DNA of 14,773 nucleotides from Nocardioidaceae bacterium (GTDB taxonomy: Bacteria; Actinomycetota; Actinomycetes; Propionibacteriales; Nocardioidaceae): the NCBI GenBank assembly GCA_013811715.1, contig JACCUS010000142.1, forward strand, positions 1 to 14,773. Direction: 5' to 3'. The translations under genes were made by a program, and so were the position numbers. The notes under the pieces are model-generated. The model was not told where the DNA came from. It searched no databases and saw only the letters and a list, made by a program, of their open reading frames with translations. Below, piece after piece: positions 7,798 to 13,910 of this stretch (its first letter is position 1; each line of letters opens with the position of its first letter).

Positions 7798-8703
7798 TCA
7801 GCAAAATCCAGCGTTCGTGTCCCAGGCGGGGCCCAGGTCTGTGGCGCCCTCGCGCTGCACGGACGCCTGGATCAGCCCGTAGGGCCGGTCGTCGGCATGG
7901 AAGACCTCGCCTGGGTTGTCGAGCCCGAACGGCGACAGGTCGACCTCGAAGTGGTGCAGGTTGGGCGCCGACAGCCTGACCTCGGCCACCGCCGGCTGTC
8001 GCTGCAACACGGCCTCGCCCATCTCGTAGAGGGTCTGCTGCAGGGCCAGGCTGTGGACCGTCGCGAACCTCTCCAGCAGGGTCGCCCGGACGGCGTCGTA
8101 CGTCGTACCCCACTCGACGCCGGACCGGCCGTAGCGCCAGCGCACCGTCAGCGAGGTCGCCATCACGCGGTCGTGTGTCTCCGCCAGGGTTGTGAACTCA
8201 TCAGCGAGGAAGCCGGCGAACTCCGACCCGGAGGACTTCAGCACGACCAGCTCCTGCAGGCCGGACACCACCCATGTCTGCTGCCGCTCGCCTGTGCCCT
8301 CGATCGTCACGGCGGTGGTCCGCACCTCGCGGCCGTTGCGGAGGAAGCTGTGGTCGTGGGGCACTCCTGCAACCTCGATGCGGTCCCACCCGAACTCCTC
8401 GATCTCAACCCGCGCGCCCTCGACCGGCTCGATGTCGTCGACGAAGTGGCGCCCCAACGCAAGGGCGAAGTCCTCGATCTGGTCGACCCCGCTGGACTTG
8501 GCGTAGGCGAAAACGGTGTTCTTCTGGGTGTCGGTCGGCAACACGTTGGTCTGGTCGCCGGACGTGTGCGCCGCGGCGAAGTCCCCGCGCAGCGACGTCG
8601 ACACGTTGAGGTCGCTGATCTCGTGTCGCGGGGTGTCGCGGCGGACGCGGACGAGCCGGTTCTCGGCCTTCCCGTACTGGTTCGGCCCCAGCACGATGCC
8701 CAC
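7798..8703 (-). CDS. pucL: Urate oxidase (uricase)
   Basis: This cofactor-independent oxidase converts urate and O2 to 5-hydroxyisourate and H2O2. The 301 residues cover the two tandem T-fold domains of uricase, the standard single-function length. The catalytic and substrate residues line up by inspection with fungal uricase: K12 (Y-G-K-A-E-N-R), T57 (L-P-T-D-T-Q-K-N-T), F162 (S-E-F-A-G-F), R179 (T-H-D-R-V), a Q-Q pair at 222-223 before T-L-Y-E-M, and H250 (P-N-L-H-H-F). Unlike Bacillus PucL, it has no fused OHCU decarboxylase domain; that activity is encoded separately two genes upstream. There is no peroxisomal tail. The start is GTG (complement of 8701-8703) with GGGAG about 9 bases upstream, and only 4 bases separate it from the hydrolase stop. 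A nearby catalase to remove H2O2 is not seen. Confidence 0.95.
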   Translation of the reverse strand: MGIVLGPNQYGKAENRLVRVRRDTPRHEISDLNVSTSLRGDFAAAHTSGDQTNVLPTDTQKNTVFAYAKSSGVDQIEDFALALGRHFVDDIEPVEGARVEIEEFGWDRIEVAGVPHDHSFLRNGREVRTTAVTIEGTGERQQTWVVSGLQELVVLKSSGSEFAGFLADEFTTLAETHDRVMATSLTVRWRYGRSGVEWGTTYDAVRATLLERFATVHSLALQQTLYEMGEAVLQRQPAVAEVRLSAPNLHHFEVDLSPFGLDNPGEVFHADDRPYGLIQASVQREGATDLGPAWDTNAGFC

Positions 8704-8707
8704 GCCG

Positions 8708-9037
8708 TCAGCTCCCGCGGTACGTCGAGTAGCCGAACGGGCTCAGCAGCAGCGGGACGTGGTAGCGCTCGCCCGGCTCGGTGACCTCGAAGGTGATGCA
8801 CACCTCGGGGTAGAAGCCGTCGAGCCCGAGGTCGGCGAAGTAGGCGCCGGTGTTGAACCGCAGCCGGTAGGTGCCCGGCTCGAGCCGGTCAGGCCCCACC
8901 GCAGCCACGCGGCCGTCGTCGTCGGTGACCTCGGTGGCCAGGATCGGATCGCCGAGTGCGTGCTCGAGTACGACGATGACGCCTCGCGCGGGCCGCCCCT
9001 GAGCGGTGTCGAGCACATGGGTGGAGACGTGGCTCAC
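8708..9037 (-). CDS. uraH: 5-hydroxyisourate hydrolase (transthyretin-related protein)
   Basis: The enzyme hydrolyses 5-hydroxyisourate, the product of urate oxidase, to OHCU. The 109-residue protein has the transthyretin-like fold signature: S-T-H-V-L-D-T-A at the N-terminus with catalytic H7, R43 in D-D-D-G-R-V, H93 in R-Y-H-V-P-L-L-L, and the diagnostic C-terminal Y-R-G-S (106-109) that separates hydrolases from true transthyretins. The start is GTG (complement of 9035-9037), overlapping the TGA of the decarboxylase gene as GTGA, so translation is probably coupled. It corresponds to pucM of Bacillus. It has no signal peptide, so it acts in the cytosol. The assignment is secure. Confidence 0.95.
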   Translation of the reverse strand: MSHVSTHVLDTAQGRPARGVIVVLEHALGDPILATEVTDDDGRVAAVGPDRLEPGTYRLRFNTGAYFADLGLDGFYPEVCITFEVTEPGERYHVPLLLSPFGYSTYRGS

Positions 9038-9525
9038 GGCTGCACCACCTGCTGCAGCCGGCGCAACGCGATCTCGCGGAGCTCTCGCACGACCTCCCGC
9101 CTCTCACTCGCTTCGTCGTTGCCGAGTCGCCGCTCGAGCTCGGTCGAGACCTCCGCCGCCGAGCGGCCGGCGGCCCTGATCAAGAAGACCTGCCCGAAGC
9201 GCTCCTCGTAGCGCCGGTTGTCCGTGGCGAGGCGCCGGGCGGCGTCGTGATCGGACACTCCCAGGCCCGCCTGCTCGTGGGCGGAGTAGGGCGCCTCGGT
9301 GGGAGCCACTGCCTCGCCGAGGCGAGGGTGGCGCGACAGCGCCGACTTCAGCTCCTGGTCGGTCAGATGTCGCGCGCTCGCGGTGGCTTGCGCGGTGAGA
9401 GCGGCCAGCTCGGCGTACGGCCGTGCGCAGACGACCTCGTCGACCCACCGGGACACCCCCAGGCAGGGTTCGAGCACCGACCGCGCATCCGAGTCCGGCA
9501 TCGCGTTGAACGCCCCTAGCTGCAT
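9034..9525 (-). CDS. uraD: OHCU decarboxylase (2-oxo-4-hydroxy-4-carboxy-5-ureidoimidazoline decarboxylase), first gene of the purine operon
   Basis: It decarboxylates OHCU to (S)-allantoin, completing the three-step conversion of urate. The 163-residue helical protein shows the family's catalytic S-R-H66-P-R-L-G, the E84 of S-A-H-E-Q-A-G, and the F-L-I-R-A-A-G-R-S segment (114-122). The ATG at 9523-9525 (M-Q-L-G-A-F-N-A-M) was chosen because homology begins at L-G-A-F-N; a GTG two codons upstream is an alternative. The frame is open further upstream to 9732, but that part is antisense-frame sequence within the CDGSH gene and should be ignored. The gene starts 82 bases after the CDGSH stop, and that gap holds a hairpin and a candidate promoter, so it probably heads its own transcript. 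Confidence 0.92.
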   Translation of the reverse strand: MQLGAFNAMPDSDARSVLEPCLGVSRWVDEVVCARPYAELAALTAQATASARHLTDQELKSALSRHPRLGEAVAPTEAPYSAHEQAGLGVSDHDAARRLATDNRRYEERFGQVFLIRAAGRSAAEVSTELERRLGNDEASERREVVRELREIALRRLQQVVQP

Positions 9526-9562
9526 CTGCACCCCATCGTGTGTGCGAATCGCGGTGCGCGTC

Positions 9563-9568
9563 ACCTTA
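9563..9568 (-). promoter_or_regulatory. Candidate -10 element for the purine operon
   Basis: On the minus strand the hexamer reads TAAGGT, fitting the actinobacterial TANNNT -10 pattern. It lies about 37 bases upstream of the uraD ATG, giving a predicted leader near 30 bases. No convincing -35 hexamer stands 16-18 bases upstream, so the site could depend on an activator. The inverted repeat at 9589-9621 overlaps where RNA polymerase or a regulator would bind. This is a pattern match only. Confidence 0.3.
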
Positions 9569-9588
9569 CCCGCGAAGCCACCCACTTG

Positions 9589-9621
9589 CTGTCCGTCAGG
9601 GCTGGGATCACTGACGGACAG
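9589..9621. repeat. 11-bp perfect inverted repeat between the CDGSH gene and the purine operon
   Basis: CTGTCCGTCAG (9589-9599) and CTGACGGACAG (9611-9621) are exact complements separated by 11 bases. The CDGSH stop codon (9608-9610) lies within the loop. It sits 64 bases upstream of the uraD start and next to the candidate -10 element. With no T-run on the minus strand, it may be a U-poor terminator for the HO-like/CDGSH transcript, an operator for the purine operon, or both. Confidence 0.6.
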
Positions 9622-9826
9622 GCCGCCTCGGCACCAACTTGTGGGTGCCGTCGCACCATGGCCGCCGCGCGGACTTGCCGCACCTGCACAGTGCCACCAC
9701 CGGACGGGTGACTTGGTGCTCCCGTCCTTCATCGTCGCGGATCACAGCCGCCCCCCTGACCAGGAGGGGGCCGCCGTCGCAGCAGGTGACCTCGACGTCA
9801 GCGGGTTTCCGGGAGCTCGCACTCAT
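9608..9826 (-). CDS. Small CDGSH-type iron-sulfur protein
   Basis: This 72-residue protein carries one CDGSH iron-sulfur motif, C47-R-C49-G-K-S-x3-P-W-C58-D-G-T-H62, whose three cysteines and one histidine bind a redox-active 2Fe-2S cluster. The preceding 40 residues form the short beta strands typical of bacterial single-motif members (G-P-L-L-V-R-G, then R-P-V-V-A-L). There is no transmembrane segment, so it is cytosolic, unlike mitoNEET. The start ATG (9824-9826) overlaps the TGA of the upstream HO-like gene by 4 bp. A full AAAGGAGG ribosome-binding site lies 10 bases upstream, suggesting it is made at a level at least equal to its partner. The genomic pairing suggests an electron donor or acceptor for the iron enzyme; this is inference. 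The frame extends far upstream only as a shadow of the neighbour. Confidence 0.9.
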   Translation of the reverse strand: MSASSRKPADVEVTCCDGGPLLVRGAAVIRDDEGREHQVTRPVVALCRCGKSARRPWCDGTHKLVPRRPVRQ

Positions 9827-10926
9827 GCCCCGATCGCCTCCTTTGTCCACGGGCTGGGGAGCAGTGAGCTCTCGTGCCGGCCCCACCGGGTGAGCAGCGA
9901 GCTGGCGGCGAGCGCCTCCAGGTGCAGGCAGGTGGCGGCGCCGAAGGCGATGTCGGGAAGGGTGGCGGGATCCTGCTGCGCCAACCCGGCGCAAATGTCC
10001 CGGAGGGCGAGCTGCTCGTGTACGGCGTCGGCCTCGACGTGCTCGTCGAAGTACTCCGCCGCCTGCTCGGGGAAGCCGAGCCGCCGCAGCCCTGCGGCGT
10101 AGCGCCGGCACGGCAACGAGCTGGACGCCTCGAACGCGCCCAGGTGACCGACCGCAGCCCCCCGCAGCCGGCGGTGCAGACCGAACAGCGACATCGCGTT
10201 GGTGGTCGCCAGGGTCAGTCCCGGCACCTGGTCGAGGTAGGCGCCATAGGTTCCGTCGAGGCCACAGGCTCGCAGCGTCGCGGCGAACATGGCGGAGTGC
10301 AGCCGCGCCAGCCGGCCAGCCCCGAACTCGTCGTACTGCAACTCTGCCAACGCGACCTTGGGTCGGCCGCTGAGCCGGGGGATCACCCATGCCGCCGGGT
10401 CGGACTCCTTGAGGTGGTAGACGCTGCGGTGGATCAAGAACTCGCACACCTGCTCATTGGTCGCTTCGCGTTGGACGAAGCGGGCAAGCGGAGGGGAGGC
10501 GAAGGACTCGACGAGCTCGAACAGCGCGTCGGCCACGTCCGCGGAGCCGGGGTCCATCGTGGTGACCGTCTCGCTCGTCTGATCGCGCAACCGGGATTCG
10601 AAGATCTGCTCCAGGATGGCTCGGAGGCCCAGCATCTCGGCGTGCCACTCCCACCGATCGGGCACGTCGACGAAGCCGGCGTAGTGGAGCTCGTACAACA
10701 CCCACAGGCTCAGCTGGAAGTCCTCGTGCGCCAACGGGTCGACGCCGGCATCGACATGGGCACGGATCTGATCGACGAGGCGAGACAGGTCCTCGGCTCC
10801 ACCGTCGGCTTCGCGGCGGAGCAGCCCGAACAGGTACTCGGTCAAAGGCCCGCGGGCTGAGGGAAGGCGCACCCCCTCCCCGTCCTCGACACGGGTGTCC
10901 GACACCCTCCCGCTTACACTCACCAT
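9823..10926 (-). CDS. Iron-containing redox enzyme of the haem-oxygenase-like diiron oxidase superfamily
   Basis: The 367-residue, largely helical protein matches actinobacterial 'iron-containing redox enzyme family' proteins (Haem_oxygenas_2 type). Putative metal ligands in the order expected of haem-oxygenase-like diiron enzymes are E79/H81 (Y-E-L-H-Y), H166 and H171-L-K-E174 (helix with I-H-R-S-V-Y-H), E196/E200 (E-L-Q-Y-D-E-F-G-A-G) with H210, and a dense D-E-H296-V-E-A-D300-A-V-H303-E cluster. The family's known members use Fe and O2 to oxidise or cleave small molecules or fatty acids; the substrate here is unknown. The ATG at 10924-10926 has no strong Shine-Dalgarno, and GTG codons at residues 8 and 18 are alternatives. 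The frame is also open upstream to 11265, but that overlaps the divergent gene. It overlaps the CDGSH gene by 4 bp. Confidence 0.8.
   Translation of the reverse strand: MVSVSGRVSDTRVEDGEGVRLPSARGPLTEYLFGLLRREADGGAEDLSRLVDQIRAHVDAGVDPLAHEDFQLSLWVLYELHYAGFVDVPDRWEWHAEMLGLRAILEQIFESRLRDQTSETVTTMDPGSADVADALFELVESFASPPLARFVQREATNEQVCEFLIHRSVYHLKESDPAAWVIPRLSGRPKVALAELQYDEFGAGRLARLHSAMFAATLRACGLDGTYGAYLDQVPGLTLATTNAMSLFGLHRRLRGAAVGHLGAFEASSSLPCRRYAAGLRRLGFPEQAAEYFDEHVEADAVHEQLALRDICAGLAQQDPATLPDIAFGAATCLHLEALAASSLLTRWGRHESSLLPSPWTKEAIGA
9837..9844 (-). promoter_or_regulatory. Strong ribosome-binding site of the CDGSH gene
   Basis: The minus strand reads AAAGGAGG, a near-perfect complement of the 16S anti-Shine-Dalgarno sequence, 10 bases before the ATG at 9824-9826. 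It lies inside the last codons of the HO-like gene. It decides the CDGSH start over the much longer open frame upstream. Confidence 0.75.
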
Positions 10927-10988
10927 CCAGGAGTACCCGAATCCGACAGCCCGCAAACTGACCCCCACACGTGGTGCGGCTCGGTACT

Positions 10989-11011
10989 GCACCCGTTCCC
11001 AGCGTGGGTGC
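10989..11011. repeat. Short inverted repeat in the divergent promoter region
   Basis: GCACCC (10989-10994) and GGGTGC (11006-11011) are exact complements with 11 bases between them. The pair ends 12 bases before the candidate -10 of the plus-strand transcript, covering the -35 region. It is a possible operator for the divergent promoters, but six-base arms are weak evidence in GC-rich DNA. Confidence 0.25.
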
Positions 11012-11022
11012 CCCGGTCTGAC

Positions 11023-11036
11023 TAGAGTGTCTCCCG
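11023..11036 (+). promoter_or_regulatory. Candidate leaderless promoter of the tmsA-tmsB operon
   Basis: TAGAGT at 11023-11028 fits the TANNNT -10 pattern, and exactly seven bases separate it from the GTG at 11036. Transcription would thus begin at the start codon itself, the arrangement typical of actinobacterial leaderless mRNAs. Consistently, no Shine-Dalgarno sequence precedes the GTG. The -35 region has no clear consensus. Confidence 0.5.
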
Positions 11037-12442
11037 TGGTGACTGTCGGGACGGAGACCGAAGCGCACGCAGCGGCTGTCGACACCCTGCGCGCCTCGTA
11101 CGCCGCGATCCCACCGGGACAACCGGTCCGGCTGTCCAAGCGCACCTCGAACCTGTTCCGCCCGCGTGCGCAGGCACCCACCCCCGGGCTCGACGTCTCC
11201 GGCCTCAGCGACGTGCTCGCCGTCGACCCGGAGTCCGGCACCGCCGACGTCCAGGGCATGTGCACCTACGAGCGGCTGGTCGACGCCACGCTCCTCCACG
11301 GGCTGATGCCGCTGGTCGTGCCGCAACTGAAGACGATCACCCTCGGCGGCGCCGTCAGCGGCCTGGGCATCGAGTCCTCGTCGTTTCGCAGCGGTCTCCC
11401 CCACGAGTCGGTCCTCGAGATGGACATCGTCACGGGCGACGGCGAGATCGTGACCGCCACGCCTGATGGCCCTCACGCAGACCTCTTCGAGGCGTTTCCC
11501 AACTCCTACGGCAGCCTCGGCTACGCGGTCCGGCTCCGGATCGAGCTCGAGCAGACCCGCCGTTACGTCGGTCTGCGCCATCTGCCGTACGCCGATCTCG
11601 ACGAGCTCACCGACGTCGTCGGCCAGATCTGCGCAGAGGGCGCCTGGCTGGGTGAGGACGTCGACTTCCTCGACGGCGTGATGTTCGGTCCGGCCGAGGC
11701 CTACCTGACGCTTGGCCGGTGGTCAGACGACGTACCGAGGCCCGGGCCCTCAGCGCCCAGCGACTACACCGGCCAGCAGATCTACTACCGGTCGATCAGG
11801 GAGCGGTCGCACGACCTGCTGACCGCCCGCGACTATTTGTGGCGGTGGGACACCGACTGGTTCTGGTGCTCGCGGACGTTCGGCGCGCAGCACCCGGTGG
11901 CCCGGCGGCTGTGGCCCGCGCGCTACCGGCGCAGCGACGTCTACCACCGCATCGTCGGCTGGGAGAACCGCTACCAGGTGATGGCCCGCATCGACCGGCG
12001 GCGGGGAAAGCCGGATCGCGAGCGGGTGGTCCAAGACGTCGAGATCCCACTGGAGCGCACCGCTGACTTCCTCCGGTGGTTCCACACGCACGTCGGCATG
12101 TCGCCGGCATGGCTGTGTCCGTTGCAACTGCGCGAGCCCACCGGTCCGGGGTCGGCCACCCGCTGGCCGCTGTACCCGCTCAGCCCCCGTCAGGTCTACG
12201 TCAACGTCGGCTTCTGGGGGATGGTCCCGATCCGACCCGGCCGCGCCGACGGCGACGTCAACAAGCTGATCGAGGTGGCTGTCGCCGATCATGGCGGGCA
12301 CAAGTCGTTGTACTCCGACTCCTACTACGACGAGGCGACCTTCGCCGAGATGTACGGCGGCCCGACCTACCGGGCCGTCAAGGATGCCTACGACCCCGGT
12401 CACCGGCTGACCGATCTATACGACAAGGCGGTGGGACGCTGA
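11036..12442 (+). CDS. tmsA: FAD-dependent reductase of 10-methyl fatty acid synthesis (TmsA/BfaA-like)
   Basis: This is probably the flavoprotein that reduces the 10-methylene fatty acyl intermediate to the 10-methyl product, acting on membrane phospholipid acyl chains. The 468-residue protein is a PCMH-type FAD-binding oxidoreductase related to DHCR24 sterol reductases. The FAD loop is visible as T-L-G-G-A-V-S-G-L-G-I-E-S-S-S-F at 102-117, followed by V-L-E-M-D-I-V-T-G-D-G-E-I-V (126-139). A Trp/Tyr-rich C-terminal substrate domain includes W-R-W-D-T-D-W-F-W. The start is one of two consecutive GTGs (11036 or 11039); the first is preferred because of the -10 spacing. Upstream codons to 10895 are open but fall across the promoter. 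It overlaps the methyltransferase gene by one base (TGATG). The call rests mainly on that pairing; alone it would be only a FAD-linked oxidase. Confidence 0.82.
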   Translation: MVTVGTETEAHAAAVDTLRASYAAIPPGQPVRLSKRTSNLFRPRAQAPTPGLDVSGLSDVLAVDPESGTADVQGMCTYERLVDATLLHGLMPLVVPQLKTITLGGAVSGLGIESSSFRSGLPHESVLEMDIVTGDGEIVTATPDGPHADLFEAFPNSYGSLGYAVRLRIELEQTRRYVGLRHLPYADLDELTDVVGQICAEGAWLGEDVDFLDGVMFGPAEAYLTLGRWSDDVPRPGPSAPSDYTGQQIYYRSIRERSHDLLTARDYLWRWDTDWFWCSRTFGAQHPVARRLWPARYRRSDVYHRIVGWENRYQVMARIDRRRGKPDRERVVQDVEIPLERTADFLRWFHTHVGMSPAWLCPLQLREPTGPGSATRWPLYPLSPRQVYVNVGFWGMVPIRPGRADGDVNKLIEVAVADHGGHKSLYSDSYYDEATFAEMYGGPTYRAVKDAYDPGHRLTDLYDKAVGR

Positions 12443-13707
12443 TGTTGATCGCCGACATGGTCGAGAGACTGACCGACGGCACGGCCCCGATGCGCTTCGA
12501 GGCGTACGACGGAAGCGGTTTCGGCCCGGCCGACTCCCCGATGACGTTGCGCCTCGAGTCCGAGCGTGGGCTGCGCTACCTGGCCACCGCCTCCGGCGAC
12601 CTCGGCATGGCGCGCGCCTACATCGCGGGCGACCTGGCCATCGAGGGAGTCCACCCCGGCGACCCCTACGAGGCGCTGAAGACCCTCGGGCAGTGGCGGT
12701 TCCGACGGCCGGCACCCCGAGAGCTCGCGGTGCTCGTTCGGGAGTTGGGATGGCGGCGGCTGGTACCGCCCGAGCCGCCGCCCCAGGAGACGCTGCCGCA
12801 CTGGCGCCGCACCGCCGAGGGTTTGCGCCACTCCCGCCGGCGCGACGCCGAGTCGATCGGCCACCACTATGACGTCTCCAACGCCTTCTACGAGCGGATC
12901 CTCGGTTCTTCGATGGCCTACACCTGTGCGGTGTTCCCCAAGCCCGACGCCAGCCTGGAAGAGGCGCAGGAGGAGAAGTTCGACCTCGTCGCTCGCAAGC
13001 TGGAGCTTGGCCCCGGCATGCGCCTGCTCGACGTCGGCTGCGGTTGGGGTGGTATGGCCCGGCACGCCGCCATGCACTATGGCGTGTCGGTGGTCGCAGT
13101 GACGCTCTCCGGCGAGCAGACGCGGTGGGCGGCCGACGTGATCGAACGCGCCGGGCTGACCAGTCAGGTGTCGATCCTGCACGCGGACTACCGGGACGCG
13201 CCCGGGAGGGAGTACGACGCGGTGAGCTCCATCGGGCTGACGGAGCATGTCGGGGTGAAGAACTACCCGTCGTACTTCTCGTTCCTGTGCGCCAAGCTCC
13301 GCGACGGGGGCCGGCTGCTCAACCACTGCATCACCCGGCCCAGCAACAAGACGCGCGCCCGCACGGGGGAGTTCACCGACCGCTACGTGTTCCCCGACGG
13401 TGAGCTCACCGGGTCGGGGCGGATCATCACAGAGGCGCAGAACGTCGGTCTCGAGGTGCGGCACGAGGAGAACCTGCGCGAGCACTACGCCCTCACCCTC
13501 GCGGCGTGGTGCCAGAACCTGGAGCGCAACTGGGACGGGTGCGTGGCCGAGGTGGGTGAGGCGACGGCGCGGGTCTGGGGTCTCTATATGGCCGGGTCGC
13601 GCATCGGCTTCGAGACCAACTTCTTGCAACTGCACCAGGTGCTCGCGGTGAAGACCGCCCCGGGCGGCGACGCGTCCTTCCCGCTGCGGCCAACCTGGTT
13701 GAGCTGA
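12442..13707 (+). CDS. tmsB: SAM-dependent fatty acyl methyltransferase (TmsB/BfaB-like, cyclopropane synthase family)
   Basis: It transfers a methyl group from SAM to the double bond of oleoyl phospholipid to give the 10-methylene intermediate that the partner reductase saturates. The 421-residue protein has the cyclopropane-fatty-acyl-phospholipid synthase architecture: an N-terminal lipid-binding domain (about 1-130), I-G-H-H-Y-D-V-S-N-A-F-Y (139-150), and the SAM site L-D-V-G-C-G-W-G-G (196-204) followed by T-L-S-G-E-Q (221-226). The bicarbonate ligands of the family appear conserved: C162 (Y-T-C-A), E268 (T-E-H-V-G), H295 (N-H-C-I-T) and Y382 (L-Y-M-A-G-S). The ATG at 12442 overlaps the tmsA stop by one base; the frame is open upstream to 12076 only within tmsA. 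Without its reductase it could be called a cyclopropane synthase; the pair argues for methyl-branching. No tmsC-like third gene follows. Confidence 0.87.
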   Translation: MLIADMVERLTDGTAPMRFEAYDGSGFGPADSPMTLRLESERGLRYLATASGDLGMARAYIAGDLAIEGVHPGDPYEALKTLGQWRFRRPAPRELAVLVRELGWRRLVPPEPPPQETLPHWRRTAEGLRHSRRRDAESIGHHYDVSNAFYERILGSSMAYTCAVFPKPDASLEEAQEEKFDLVARKLELGPGMRLLDVGCGWGGMARHAAMHYGVSVVAVTLSGEQTRWAADVIERAGLTSQVSILHADYRDAPGREYDAVSSIGLTEHVGVKNYPSYFSFLCAKLRDGGRLLNHCITRPSNKTRARTGEFTDRYVFPDGELTGSGRIITEAQNVGLEVRHEENLREHYALTLAAWCQNLERNWDGCVAEVGEATARVWGLYMAGSRIGFETNFLQLHQVLAVKTAPGGDASFPLRPTWLS

Positions 13708-13790
13708 GCTGCCGGGTCGAGCTCCTCGGCTGACCTCCGGCCAACTGGTCGCGGTAGCCGCCGCTTCCACTGACGCAGACTCCCCCCGAT

Positions 13791-13842
13791 TTGCGGGAAA
13801 GTTGCTGTCCAGGGGGCCCGTTTGACGACAGGTTTCCCGCAA
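13791..13842. repeat. 10-bp perfect inverted repeat with an inner stem, between tmsB and the quinone reductase gene
   Basis: TTGCGGGAAA (13791-13800) pairs exactly with TTTCCCGCAA (13833-13842). Inside it, CTGTC (13805-13809) pairs with GACAG (13827-13831), leaving a 17-base loop (13810-13826). A TTGACG hexamer (13822-13827) resembling a -35 element lies within the dyad, although no good -10 follows at 16-19 bases. The dyad ends 68 bases before the next ATG. It may be an operator for the redox gene downstream or a structured terminator after tmsB; there is no T-run. Confidence 0.5.
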
Positions 13843-13910
13843 TCCACTGCAGGTGAGGCGGTGCTTCCTCAGACGTTGAATAGGGGGCGGTCGTCAGACA
13901 AGGTGGTGAC

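Noticed and set aside
7543..8784. 413-codon plus-strand open frame opposite urate oxidase and pucC
   Set aside because: It covers two well-supported minus-strand genes and shows no motif of its own.
9526..9732. Longer 232-residue version of OHCU decarboxylase starting at 9732
   Set aside because: The extra 69 residues overlap the CDGSH gene in another frame and resemble nothing in the family; homology begins at the ATG of 9523-9525.
10927..11265. Longer 480-residue version of the iron enzyme reaching into the divergent gene
   Set aside because: It would run antisense through the FAD-reductase coding region and the shared promoter gap; the conserved region begins well after the ATG at 10924-10926.
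12442..13707. Calling the methyltransferase a plain cyclopropane-fatty-acid synthase
   Set aside because: The family motifs fit both functions, but the one-base overlap with a DHCR24-like FAD reductase is the hallmark of the 10-methyl fatty acid pair.
12400..13842. 480-codon open frame on the minus strand opposite tmsB
   Set aside because: It is a shadow of tmsB, whose SAM-binding and bicarbonate-ligand motifs are unmistakable; the antisense product is compositionally biased with no family resemblance.
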